Part shown: one piece after another, positions 7,411-15,860 of the stretch
How positions within the stretch are numbered: the stretch's first letter is position 1
Layout: every line of letters begins with the position of its first letter
Source: Phycisphaerae bacterium
GTDB lineage: Bacteria > Planctomycetota > Phycisphaerae > UBA1845
Length of the DNA: 16,832 nt
Direction of reading: 5' to 3'
Assembly: GCA_029260155.1 (NCBI GenBank)
Contig: JAJDDU010000564.1
Location: forward strand, 1-16,832
Program-made: the position numbers and the translations under genes
The notes under the pieces: generated by a model
What the model saw: the letters and a program-made list of their open reading frames with translations, nothing else
The model's database searches: none
What the model was told of the DNA's origin: nothing

Positions 7411-8187
7411 GTGGATGAACACGACGTCAACCCGAACGAAGTACGACCGCGTGCGATTCGGCTGCTGGACGATCCTGCGCTTCGGGGGTCGGTGAATATG
7501 GCGCGCGATGAGGCGCTGCTGGAGGCGGTGGGTACCGGGGCGTCACCGTCGACATTGCGATTGTACGAATGGTCGGAGCCCACGATTTCGCTCGGTTACT
7601 TCCAGCGTTTCGCCGACTGTGGGTCGCTTCCGCCACCGGCGGGGGAGATGCCGGTCGTGCGGCGGCTGACCGGGGGCGGGGCCATTCTCCATGATCGCGA
7701 GCTGACCTACTCGCTTATCGTTCCCACGCAACACACAAGCGCCGGCCGCAAACCCAATTCGCTCTACGAACTCGTTCACGATGCGCTGATCGCATGCCTG
7801 GCTGAGGACCATGTCGCCGCAAACCGGGACGGGGCTGACGACGGGTCCGGCGCTGCGAAGGGGCCGTTTTTTTGTTTCGCCCGCAGGCATTGTTACGACG
7901 TGCTCATCGGGACGGACAAGGTGGCGGGCAGCGCCCAACGGCGCACGCGCGATGCCGTCTTGCAGCATGGGTCGATCGTCTTGCATCGACGATTCGATCA
8001 ACAGCCGGCTGCGGAACTTCGAGCCTTCGGCGTTGATGCCGCGGCGCTGCGCCGGCGACTGGCGATCGCCATTGCCGCTCAGCTCAAGATGGACATTCGC
8101 GAGGGGGCGTGGACCGACAGCGAGCGAGAGTGTGCTCAATCGCTCGAATCCAAGTACTCAGGAAACGAATGGACGCGACGAAAATGA
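7411..8187 (+). CDS. Lipoate-protein ligase / octanoyltransferase family protein (LipM/LplA-like)
   Basis: A 258-residue protein of the biotin/lipoate ligase fold (BPL_LplA_LipB). The lipoyl-pocket motif RRLTGGGAILHDRELTYSLI begins at residue 84 (GGGA at 88-91, His94, ELTYS at 97-101). FCF with Cys155 is followed by YDV, then TDKVAGSAQRR with Lys170 and LQHGSI at 184-189. A Cys in the CF motif about 15 residues before the Lys matches the nucleophile of LipM-type octanoyl-ACP:protein octanoyltransferases, which load octanoate onto the E2 or GcvH lipoyl domains for lipoate synthesis. ATP-dependent LplA ligases lack this dependence. I therefore favour LipM-like but cannot exclude a ligase. GTG 7411 is chosen because the family needs the lead-in IRLLDDPALRGSVNMARDEAL, and no other start upstream of that is available. 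Cytoplasmic, apparently monocistronic and convergent with the next gene (14 nt gap). Confidence 0.85.
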   Translation: MDEHDVNPNEVRPRAIRLLDDPALRGSVNMARDEALLEAVGTGASPSTLRLYEWSEPTISLGYFQRFADCGSLPPPAGEMPVVRRLTGGGAILHDRELTYSLIVPTQHTSAGRKPNSLYELVHDALIACLAEDHVAANRDGADDGSGAAKGPFFCFARRHCYDVLIGTDKVAGSAQRRTRDAVLQHGSIVLHRRFDQQPAAELRAFGVDAAALRRRLAIAIAAQLKMDIREGAWTDSERECAQSLESKYSGNEWTRRK

Positions 8188-8201
8188 CCGTTGCGCGCGA
8201 A

Positions 8202-8999
8202 TCAGTTTGGCCACCGCCATGAACGTCGGGACGGCGGCACGGGATTCGAGATAATGAGCTGCTGTGGCCGCCGCGGTGCCAGGATCTTCTTATCCTGGGC
8301 CACCAAATCGAGAATGCTCTGACGCACGAGTTCTCGAAATCGTTCTTGGGCAATGAACCACGGATCGATGTGACGCTTATCGACAGCGACGCGATCCGGC
8401 GGCTGCGGCGGGGGCAACTGGTCTTCGGTGATGTCGCGCACGCGGGCATCGGCGTGCGCTTCGATGAGCATCGCGCCGTTCCTGGCGTCGTACAACGTCC
8501 CGTGGACGTCGACGATTGTTACGTCGTCTGCGCGCGTGGAGACGATTTCGTAAATCAGGCACAACCCAGCTTGGTCTGATCGGCTGTACTCGACGAGTGT
8601 TTGGGGCGATACCTGCCTGTCCTTGCGTGTTGGGTAGGTGACGGGAAACACCTCGGAGATCGACCAGACGTCGTCAAAGAGGTCGGTCCAATCGAACATC
8701 TCGTTGGCGGGGTTCATCGCGAGACGCGGAGCAGGAATGAACCCGCTCGGCAAGTAGGCCGGGGTGTCGACCCGCGCGACAGCGAGCGAACAGGGAAACA
8801 TGCCCTCCGAGCCGTTCGACGTGAGCATGATGTAGCCGTTGCCCGGCGCGATTGACCGTCGGGCACCCGGGGTTGTGGGTCCGGCGTTCGCGGGCAGGAC
8901 GACTTGCTCGAGCACAAGTTGCTCCTTGGGTTCCTGAAGACACCCGCATGACCATAGCAACGACAAGGCAACGACGATAACCAACGTATCTCTGTTCAT
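8202..8999 (-). CDS. Lipoprotein of unknown function
   Basis: A 265-residue protein starting with a short hydrophobic leader (TLVIVVALSLLW) followed by SCGC; Cys18 (LWSC) or Cys20 is the probable lipidated residue. The mature part begins with a variable linker, followed by FPCSLAVARVDTPAYLPSGF, an LFDDVWSISEVFPVTYPTR segment, SDQAGLCLIYEIVS, then VDVHGTLYDARNGAMLIEA and a C-terminal helix (FRELVRQSILDLV). This order (variable-region strand, Trp/Ile-rich 'vs.ievfP' segment, LLYEI strand, DVHGTLYD) resembles the layout I associate with 'rhombotarget-type' lipoproteins, but the match is from memory and weak. No Shine-Dalgarno sequence is visible before ATG 8999. Probably outer-membrane or periplasm-facing. 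Confidence 0.78.
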   Translation of the reverse strand: MNRDTLVIVVALSLLWSCGCLQEPKEQLVLEQVVLPANAGPTTPGARRSIAPGNGYIMLTSNGSEGMFPCSLAVARVDTPAYLPSGFIPAPRLAMNPANEMFDWTDLFDDVWSISEVFPVTYPTRKDRQVSPQTLVEYSRSDQAGLCLIYEIVSTRADDVTIVDVHGTLYDARNGAMLIEAHADARVRDITEDQLPPPQPPDRVAVDKRHIDPWFIAQERFRELVRQSILDLVAQDKKILAPRRPQQLIISNPVPPSRRSWRWPN

Positions 9000-9239
9000 G
9001 ATGGTGACAACCAGGATGGTCCGATCAACCGTTTAGAAACCATGTCCGAATATCGGGTGCGGGAGACGATAACTGCTCAAGAAAACCGGCATTTCGGCCC
9101 GGCACGCGAGACCGGCAGGTCCGTGCCGTTATTACTGGACGTACAAGTCAATCCTATTTCGCTCCGCGTGCCGCTCACGTTTTGTAGTCCGTTATCCGAT
9201 TGCACTGTTGAGACCTCAGTAACGGACTTGGAGCTCCCA
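9000..9239. other. Probable divergent promoter region
   Basis: If the sugar transferase starts at ATG 9240, these 240 nt lie between two divergent genes and should carry both promoters. The transferase frame is open back to ATG 9042, but that would leave only 42 nt between the divergent starts. GC at third positions is lower here (about 60 percent of codons) than in the gene body by eye. I found no convincing promoter boxes. Confidence 0.4.
9228..9239 (+). promoter_or_regulatory. Shine-Dalgarno sequence supporting start at 9240
   Basis: GGAG lies 6 nt upstream of ATG 9240 (GGAGCTCCCA before ATG, last A part of the start). ATG 9042 has no such sequence. This is the main reason for preferring the shorter protein. 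Confidence 0.55.
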
Positions 9240-10715
9240 ATGGGATCGCAGGTTGTCCTTGGTACGAGAGGCATGCTCGGAGGTGGCGCGGCGTCGTTGG
9301 TCGGAACCGCGCCGCCGGCCGCCGAAGCACAGCCACACATACTCCGCAAGATTGGCAACGTGTTCTCATTGCTTCCGCTGGGGACGTGGGTGCTTTTTGA
9401 TATCCTACTGCTTGGGATGGGAACCTATATGGGTTTCCGCCTGTTCGTGGACGGCCGATATCCGTCGCTGGGGCACGTGCCCATGTGGCAGGGCGGCGGG
9501 ATACTGCTTTCCGCATTCGTGCTTGCGAGCCTGGTGTTCGGGCTTTATGAGCGCGAGACTCTATTGAGTCGCTCGCGCATCCTCACGCGTGTCATGTTGG
9601 CCACCGTGACCGCCGTGGTCATCACGCACGCGGTGATCTACGTTCTAATGTACACCACCATCAGTCGACGGGTCACGGGCATGGCCATTGGGTGCTTTGC
9701 CGTGGGCGGTGGGAGTACGCGTCTCGTGGCCAGCTACTTGCTGCACCGGGTACGCCGAAACCTGATCCTGGTCGGTCCCGGCGTGCTGTCGAATTCTCTG
9801 GTTCGCGCCTTTCGGGACGGGTTCCTGGGTGAGTACCGCCTCATCGGCTACGTTGATGATACCTCGCAATCGCAAGAGACGATTGGCGACGTCCGCTGCC
9901 TCGGCAACACATCTGACTTACCGGAGATCAGCCAGCGCTACGCCATCGATGACATTGTGGTCGGCGCCGAGCCCGCCACGAATCCCCACGTGATGAACGT
10001 CGCGCTGCCGTGCTTGCGACGCGGATGCCGCGTGACCAACGAAGCCACGTTCTATGAGAAGGCCACCGGACAGGTCCTGGTCGACGAGATCACGCCGCAT
10101 TGGTTTCTGTTCGCCGATCTTCAGGTGCATTGCCAACGCAGGCAGGCGCTCAAGCGGGCGTTTGACATCGTGCTGGCAGCCATCAGCGGTGTGGTGGCTC
10201 TTCTGATGACGCCCGTCATCGCCGCGTTCATCAAGCTCGATGACGGCGGACCCGTTTTCTACAGCCAAGCGCGCATCGGCCAAAACGGACGACCCTTCCG
10301 GCTTTACAAGTTCAGGACCATGAGAGCGGGTGCGGAAACCAACGCGGCGGTGTGGGCGACCAAGAATGATCCGCGTGTGACGCGCATCGGACGACTTCTT
10401 CGGAATTCGCGTCTCGACGAGCTTCCTCAGTTGTACAATGTGCTCATCGGGCAGATGTCGCTGGTCGGTCCGCGCCCTGAGCGCCCCGATTTCGTCGACA
10501 GCCTGTGCGAGCACATTCCCTACTTCAACGAACGCCACCTGGTCAAGCCGGGTATCACGGGTTGGGCTCAGATCGGTTTTCGTTATGGCTCTTCGATCGA
10601 AGATGCCAAGCGCAAGCTGCAATTCGACCTCTACTATCTGAAGAACATGTCGCTCGAACTCGACATCATGATCCTCCTGCGGACCGTGGGCGTGTTCGTC
10701 CGCGGCGCGTGCTGA
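9240..10715 (+). CDS. Polyprenyl-phosphate sugar phosphotransferase (WcaJ/WbaP-like)
   Basis: About 491 residues from ATG 9240. Four hydrophobic segments lie at about residues 38-70, 86-104, 120-138 and 144-162. They are followed by a Rossmann-like region from LILVGPG (about 174) to IDDIVVGAE (244), and then the bacterial sugar transferase domain: a membrane helix at 308-332, GGPVFYSQARIGQNGRPF (336-353), KFRTM (357-361), SRLDELPQLYNVL (390-402, with the key Asp-Glu pair 393/394), MSLVGPRPE (406-414) and KPGITGWAQ (436-444). Such enzymes transfer a sugar-1-phosphate from a nucleotide sugar to undecaprenyl phosphate at the inner membrane, starting capsule, exopolysaccharide or O-antigen units. 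The sugar cannot be told. All core motifs are intact. No other glycan gene is in the window, so it is an isolated initiator here. The frame extends to ATG 9042 (66 more residues), which is a possible alternative start. Confidence 0.92.
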   Translation: MGSQVVLGTRGMLGGGAASLVGTAPPAAEAQPHILRKIGNVFSLLPLGTWVLFDILLLGMGTYMGFRLFVDGRYPSLGHVPMWQGGGILLSAFVLASLVFGLYERETLLSRSRILTRVMLATVTAVVITHAVIYVLMYTTISRRVTGMAIGCFAVGGGSTRLVASYLLHRVRRNLILVGPGVLSNSLVRAFRDGFLGEYRLIGYVDDTSQSQETIGDVRCLGNTSDLPEISQRYAIDDIVVGAEPATNPHVMNVALPCLRRGCRVTNEATFYEKATGQVLVDEITPHWFLFADLQVHCQRRQALKRAFDIVLAAISGVVALLMTPVIAAFIKLDDGGPVFYSQARIGQNGRPFRLYKFRTMRAGAETNAAVWATKNDPRVTRIGRLLRNSRLDELPQLYNVLIGQMSLVGPRPERPDFVDSLCEHIPYFNERHLVKPGITGWAQIGFRYGSSIEDAKRKLQFDLYYLKNMSLELDIMILLRTVGVFVRGAC

Positions 10716-10722
10716 TTTTCCC

Positions 10723-10773
10723 AAGTATTCACCGGTTACAAACCGGTGCCACACCTCCCGGTGCCACATACTT
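10723..10773. repeat. Compound inverted/direct repeat between convergent genes
   Basis: CACCGGTT (10730-10737) and AACCGGTG (10741-10748) form a perfect 8-bp stem around ACA. An 11-bp direct repeat, CCGGTGCCACA, occurs at 10743-10753 and 10758-10768. An outer pair AAGTAT (10723-10728) and ATACTT (10768-10773) is also complementary, so CACCGG can alternatively pair with the second CCGGTG inside a longer stem. No U-run follows on either strand, so a classical intrinsic terminator is unlikely. It looks like a copy of a small palindromic interspersed element. Confidence 0.65.
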
Positions 10774-10777
10774 GTCG

Positions 10778-13700
10778 CTATGGCTGCGGGTTGTTTATGC
10801 ACTCGCCTGCCCATCTAGTCGCCAATTGGCGGAACATGAGCAGGTCAAACGGATCGATGGCGTTGTTGCGGTTGAAATCGACAAAGTCTATCTTCGGACA
10901 ATTGGGTGTCACCACGTCGTTGACAAACTGGCGGAACTTCAGGAGATCGAACGGTGTGACGCAGCCGGACTGGTCAACATCGGCCGGCAAGAATCCGTAG
11001 TCGACGCGGTCCGGCTCGATCACTCCCGGGCCTAGGTCACCGTTGGACTTGATCGGCGTCCCGTCGGCGTCGCAGATGTCGACGGCGATGATCGTGGTCC
11101 ACTCTTGCAGCGTAATCGACCTGTCCCACACGACTTCGACATACGCTTGATCTCCGCCGACGTAGGTGGCGGAAGTGATGCTCGGTGGCGTGCCGCCGCC
11201 TGTTTCCATCACGGTGAATGAAGAGGTGTCGACTTCTGATCCGTCGCATTTGAACACGGGTCGATCGAACCGAAGAAGCGCGCTCGTAAGTCCCGTGTCG
11301 AGGTCGCTGCCGTTGCTGTTCAGGCCTCGCGGATCGATGTAACCGCAGCATGGCTGCGTCTCGCCTTCCTCCCCGGTGCCGCAGACGATACGCGGTCCGC
11401 TGTCGGGGGTGACATCTGCGATGAACGTCGCGGAACCGTTCGTCCAACGGACGCCGCGAACGTGCAGGCGTTCTGGCAGGGCATCTTCGGGATCGACGAT
11501 CTCAACCACAGCACCGTTGCACAGACGGTGTAGCTCGCCGGTGACATCACTGCCCCCGAATGCCGCAAAGCCGCTGAAAACAGCGTCAACCGTCAGGACT
11601 GCGGGGACGTCTTCGGTCAAGCACGCGAGTTCCTGCGTCGAGATTCCGCCCAACTGGCTGAACAGCACGTGCAACGCGCTTTGCGGTGCGCCGCCTGCGT
11701 CGAGATCATCGAAGAACTCCCACGGTGCGCCGACGCTCAGCCAGCGAAGGCCGTCAGATGTGGGATCGCCTTGCAACGGCTGATACCCGTTGACGATGCA
11801 CCTCTGCGGGTCGAGGCGATAGCCGACTCCCGACGCAACGGAACCGCCCGCGGTGCAGTCGGTGCTGTCAATGGTGACGACCGTTACGCCGTCGTTGTTG
11901 ACGTGCCAGGTGCCCACAGCCATATCGCCCAGAACCCGGGCTTCAAACTCGCCTCCGCCGGGCAGAGGATCGCACGGTCGCTCGCGTGCGGGAGTGACGC
12001 GGTGTGCCGCTTGATTCGATGCGATGGCTTCGTATTGAATCGGCTCGATCGACTGGGTTCCACCGTCGTCGCGGACGCCGGGGACGAAGTTTGCGTCGCC
12101 GGGGATGACGTCGGAGTCGTTGTCGAGTTCGAAGACGTAGTGGCCGGTCGCTTCGAGGACTGTGGCGTCCGTGCCGATGTCGCCGGTGTCTATGAGCACT
12201 GCGTGGAACGGATCAGCCACTTTCTGAAACGAGATCAGTGGCTGGACCAAGAGGCGCGACGCGAAGGAGCCGCCGATGTTCGTTTCTTGGACAATACTCA
12301 TCTCCGAGCGCGGCAGGACAGCCAAGTGCAAGTCGTAGCATCCGGTCGGGTCGGTATCGCCACCATCGACTTCTGGGGCGCTCGCGATGCTGCACAACGG
12401 GCTGAACGAGAGTCCGTTCGGGTGAGGAGCGCTGGTCTGTCCCGCAGCTGTAACGAGCAAGTAGTACTCGCCCGACAATAGAGTCACTCGCAGCACGGGA
12501 TCGGCTGCACCGACCGGGTCGTCGTGGATAAGCAAGTCGCCTCGTTTGTCATACAGCCATAGGGAAGCGATCCCATGTTGCCCGCTATTGCACAGGCAGT
12601 CCACGCCGGCGAGAGCATCCGCGCGAAGTTGGACGTCACGGTCAAAGCCCAGACTGAAGCGGTAGACGTCCGCGTCGTGGTCACCGAACCACATTGGCAC
12701 GCTGTCGCATCCCTGCCAGTCGCCGATGATTCCGCCGATTTGTAGAGGATCCCCCTTGGTGAGCAGTCCGAGATTGTTGGCAGTGGCAATCACGTTGTTT
12801 CCGTTGGTTCCCTCGTCGTCACCGGGCTCGCAGGGGCCGATGTCGTTTGCGCCGGCCGAGGGCTCGTGGTCTGAAAGATAGTAGTCCACGACCCAGTTTT
12901 CCGGCCACTGCATGCCGTCGCGCGTGATCTCCAGATACTCACATCCGCGCAGGTGTCGTCGTGTCAACTCGGTGGGCACGGCGCGGTCTGCGGGCCTGGG
13001 CAGAGCGAGGGTGCAGGGGCAGCATTCCAAACTACCGCCCGACACTTGCAAGCAGAGTAGCACGAATAAATCGTCCTCGTCGATGACGTTGTCGTCATTG
13101 TAGTCGAAGAACGCGCAGTCTGCTTCGAACGGTTCAGTTTGACCATTGCATACCGCGAACGCGTCGATGTCGTGAATATCGATGACGCCGTCGGGACTGA
13201 ACACCCCCGGCGGTCCGCCGGGACGACTGAAGTCGCCCGTGCAGCCCCTGAAAGTGAACCTATCCGTACGCACGCTGGCCATGTCCGAGTCGTCCAGCGC
13301 AAAGTCACGCGCTACGCCGCTCATTCGCGCGCGTTCATTGATGGCGTTTGCGGGAGGCAGCCCGGGCTGATCGAACATCGCGCCGGGAACATCGATTTCC
13401 ACCCACGTTCCGTTGACGTCTTCGATATCGAGATCGCAGTCCGTCGGCGGCGTGGCGAACGTGTCTGTTCCGGGGCGGATGCTCGGGGATTTGCAGGAAC
13501 CGTTCCCGATTCGGAAATGATAACCGCAACCGTCGCCCATGCACTGATTCGGCCCACCGACGATTCCAATCGGTGCTCCGTTGATCGAGACACACAGCTT
13601 GGGCTTTCTGCCTTCGTTGGTTGTGACGATCAAACGCGGCCCGGCGGGCTGTGCCTCGATCACATTGTTGCAGGGGCCCGGAGTATTGGCGAAGCCAAGC

Positions 13701-14698
13701 GCCAGGGCGATGGCTATTTCGTTCGGGCCCAAGCCCGGTGGGAGAGATGCTTCGGAATAGCAATTCGCGCCGAAGAGCGGGTCGGTATCGCAGTTTCCCG
13801 TGTCGCATTCGGTTACGGGTTCGGACGTTGGCGTGACGCGGACCGTGCAGCCGCCCTCGGATACGCCTGATAGTTTCAGGACCGTGGCACCGCCGTTCTC
13901 GACGAAACCGAAAAGCTCCATGGCCATGTCGGCGAATTGCGGCGGGTCGCCGACGTAGACAGGTCCCGACGTGATCACTCCGAACTGGACCATCGGTTCA
14001 AGCGAGCTAATTGGAATGTTCGATGTCGCCACGCCTAAGCACGACTGGCTGGTCGCCGGTTGGCCGGTCATGCCAATCCAGTACTTCGTTCCCGGCTCTG
14101 CTATGAAGAACTCGGCGCCGAAGTTGAACGTGGCGCCCAGTATGGTGTCGGCGCCAAAATCGTCCGTTTCGAAGGTGTTGATCGAGAGAATGCCGTCGCC
14201 CGGATTGTGTGGACCGCTGATAAAGACCGGCGGAAAATCCGGCGGAGTCGCCGGCCCCTGGCCGGTTCCGTCGTCGTTCCAAATCTGCAAGTAGAATTCG
14301 CTTCCTACATCGTCCGGGTCCGTCGCGAAGTTGCTGGGGCCAAAGAACATGCGCGCGGCGACGAGGGGCGTGGATTGGGCAAAAACGAAATCGTCCGCGG
14401 TGAGGTAGCCGCCGGATGTGCGGATCCACAGGTGGTCGGTCCCCGCGGGCCAGGGCGGATTGCGGCGCAGCAAAACGAAATCGCCACCGCCTCCGAGCGA
14501 TTCGCCGTGCGGCAACGTGTCCATGCCGCGAGCTGTGTCGCCGGCGGCTTCGTGTTTCGCGAGTGGGTCGTTCGCAACACAAAGGACCGCGCGCTCTTGA
14601 GCGAGCATCGACGGCACAATCCATAGTCCAAGGCCTAAGGCGGAGGTTGTAAGAGTGCGACGAAACGAATTGAGACATGTGCTTGCGTTCCCGTGCAT
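10778..14698 (-). CDS. Large secreted protein with PPC-like domain and two dockerin-like segments
   Basis: About 1306 residues from ATG 14698, preceded by a weak GAGAAAGAAG. The frame is open 20 codons further to ATG 14758, but 14698 places the signal peptide (FRRTLTTSALGLGLWIVPSMLAQ) near the N-terminus. N-terminal 250 residues: a beta-rich domain (GYLTADDFVF, then FYLQIWNDDGTG, then KYWIGMTG) like secreted 'fragile anchor' domains. About residues 485-562: a calcium-loop pair (CTGDFSRPG..., DGVIDIHDIDAFAVCN, FDYNDDNVIDEDDLFVLL). About 665-750: a PPC-like domain (DHDADVYRFSLGFDRDVQL ... GEYYLLVTAAG). C-terminus, about 1236-1302: DVDQSGCVTPFDLLKFRQF and DFNRNNAIDPFDLLMFRQL, a dockerin-like pair. 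No catalytic motif is recognised. It is probably an extracellular or surface structural protein rather than an enzyme; the internal dockerin-like segment suggests a domain fusion. Confidence 0.82.
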   Translation of the reverse strand: MHGNASTCLNSFRRTLTTSALGLGLWIVPSMLAQERAVLCVANDPLAKHEAAGDTARGMDTLPHGESLGGGGDFVLLRRNPPWPAGTDHLWIRTSGGYLTADDFVFAQSTPLVAARMFFGPSNFATDPDDVGSEFYLQIWNDDGTGQGPATPPDFPPVFISGPHNPGDGILSINTFETDDFGADTILGATFNFGAEFFIAEPGTKYWIGMTGQPATSQSCLGVATSNIPISSLEPMVQFGVITSGPVYVGDPPQFADMAMELFGFVENGGATVLKLSGVSEGGCTVRVTPTSEPVTECDTGNCDTDPLFGANCYSEASLPPGLGPNEIAIALALGFANTPGPCNNVIEAQPAGPRLIVTTNEGRKPKLCVSINGAPIGIVGGPNQCMGDGCGYHFRIGNGSCKSPSIRPGTDTFATPPTDCDLDIEDVNGTWVEIDVPGAMFDQPGLPPANAINERARMSGVARDFALDDSDMASVRTDRFTFRGCTGDFSRPGGPPGVFSPDGVIDIHDIDAFAVCNGQTEPFEADCAFFDYNDDNVIDEDDLFVLLCLQVSGGSLECCPCTLALPRPADRAVPTELTRRHLRGCEYLEITRDGMQWPENWVVDYYLSDHEPSAGANDIGPCEPGDDEGTNGNNVIATANNLGLLTKGDPLQIGGIIGDWQGCDSVPMWFGDHDADVYRFSLGFDRDVQLRADALAGVDCLCNSGQHGIASLWLYDKRGDLLIHDDPVGAADPVLRVTLLSGEYYLLVTAAGQTSAPHPNGLSFSPLCSIASAPEVDGGDTDPTGCYDLHLAVLPRSEMSIVQETNIGGSFASRLLVQPLISFQKVADPFHAVLIDTGDIGTDATVLEATGHYVFELDNDSDVIPGDANFVPGVRDDGGTQSIEPIQYEAIASNQAAHRVTPARERPCDPLPGGGEFEARVLGDMAVGTWHVNNDGVTVVTIDSTDCTAGGSVASGVGYRLDPQRCIVNGYQPLQGDPTSDGLRWLSVGAPWEFFDDLDAGGAPQSALHVLFSQLGGISTQELACLTEDVPAVLTVDAVFSGFAAFGGSDVTGELHRLCNGAVVEIVDPEDALPERLHVRGVRWTNGSATFIADVTPDSGPRIVCGTGEEGETQPCCGYIDPRGLNSNGSDLDTGLTSALLRFDRPVFKCDGSEVDTSSFTVMETGGGTPPSITSATYVGGDQAYVEVVWDRSITLQEWTTIIAVDICDADGTPIKSNGDLGPGVIEPDRVDYGFLPADVDQSGCVTPFDLLKFRQFVNDVVTPNCPKIDFVDFNRNNAIDPFDLLMFRQLATRWAGECINNPQP

Positions 14699-14879
14699 CT
14701 TCTTTCTCACTTTCGACCTGTCGGGATGCGTGCGAAGACGTTGCGTGATCGCGTGCATCCGCCAAAGTGACCACGATGGGCTGATGCGTCTGACTACAGG
14801 ATACCACGCCGATGCCGTCGAAGCGCTGCAGAATTAATCAATTGAATGGAATTTGCGGGGGAGTTGCCGGGGCGCCGTT

Positions 14880-15854
14880 TCAGAATCGTAAGCTCACGAG
14901 GATTTCGAAACTGCCCAGGGTGATCATGTCGCGGTCGCTGAGGAGGCGGCGGGCGACCTTGACCCCGTTGACCTTGGTGCCGTTGGTGCTGTCGAGGTCT
15001 TCGATTTCCCATGTCCGGCCTATTGATTCGATGGCGCAGTGGTAACGCGACGCCGCAGTGTCGGCCAGTTGCCACAACGCAGTGTCGCCGTGCCCAATGA
15101 CCACGCGCTGCGGCGGGAGCACGTTGAAAATGGGCGAAGCAGTGCTGGGGCCTTTCTGAGTGATAAGCGACAGCGGCGGGGGACCGGCTGACCGGGTGGC
15201 GCGCACTTCGTCGCGTCGGTCGATTCGCGAGAACAGAAGTCGGTAACCGGCCACATCGATCAGGTCGCCGTGTGCGAGCACAAACTCCTGCACGACGTTG
15301 CCGTTGACCTGCACGATGAATGTGCGATCGGCTGGTTTGAGTAGCCATTCGCCGTCGGTGTGATGAATCACGCAGTGCCGTTCCGCCGCCCGTTCGGGGT
15401 GCACCGCGAGCAGGCAGCGCGCACCATGCCCGATGGAGAACCGCGTGCCCTCAATCAACGCGAACCGATGCTCCACCAACGTCGGACCCGCGACCACGGA
15501 AATCTCGTTTTCCGGCAGCGCGGCAGCCACCATGGCGGCAAGGTGCGCGTCGCGGTCGATTCCGAGCTGCTTGGCCAGCTCGATGTCGTATTCTTCCTTG
15601 CGTACGGGATCGGTCAGGACGACGCGTGAAGTGGCGATCGCGTTCATGATGTCTTGGATCGTCTCGCGCGCGTCGCGATCGTGATGATCGTGATAGCGTT
15701 TGATGACGCGGAACTGCTTGCGAACTGCTTGGTTGATCCGCTCGTGGTGGCTGCAAAACAACTCGAGGCCGAGCAGGTCGTAGAAGTTGGGCGGACGAGG
15801 CCCGGGCGGCAGTTGCAGGTACGTCGAATAGGGGTCGGTCTCGTCGATGGTCAT
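14880..15854 (-). CDS. J-like domain protein with two FHA domains
   Basis: About 324 residues from ATG 15854. The frame is open to 15920, but those extra 22 codons fall inside an inverted repeat, so I take MTIDETDPYSTYLQLPP as the true N-terminus. Residues 7-97 (NFYDLLGLELF, AVRKQFRVIKRYH, IATSRVVLTDPVRKEEYD) have the helix layout of a J domain as found at the front of planctomycete regulatory proteins, but the HPD tripeptide is replaced by HDHHDRD. FHA 1, about residues 130-215, is divergent (GHGARCLLAVHPERAAERHC, FVLAHGDLIDVAGYRLLF). FHA 2, about 240-324, keeps SRYHCAI and DLDSTNGTKVNG, so it may bind phosphothreonine peptides. It lies downstream of an Hsp70 gene on the same strand, suggesting a chaperone-linked scaffold. 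Cytoplasmic; no kinase domain. Confidence 0.85.
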   Translation of the reverse strand: MTIDETDPYSTYLQLPPGPRPPNFYDLLGLELFCSHHERINQAVRKQFRVIKRYHDHHDRDARETIQDIMNAIATSRVVLTDPVRKEEYDIELAKQLGIDRDAHLAAMVAAALPENEISVVAGPTLVEHRFALIEGTRFSIGHGARCLLAVHPERAAERHCVIHHTDGEWLLKPADRTFIVQVNGNVVQEFVLAHGDLIDVAGYRLLFSRIDRRDEVRATRSAGPPPLSLITQKGPSTASPIFNVLPPQRVVIGHGDTALWQLADTAASRYHCAIESIGRTWEIEDLDSTNGTKVNGVKVARRLLSDRDMITLGSFEILVSLRF

Positions 15855-15860
15855 TGGTGG

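Noticed and set aside
10730..10748. Intrinsic terminator for the sugar transferase gene
   Set aside because: The stem is good, but no U-rich tract follows on either strand, and the surrounding direct and outer inverted repeats fit a repeat element better.
11669..13870. Two long plus-strand frames (270 codons at 11669-12481, 243 codons at 13139-13870)
   Set aside because: Both are antisense to the large secreted protein, whose frame continues intact with dockerin-like and PPC-like segments. No motif or ribosome-binding site supports the plus-strand frames.
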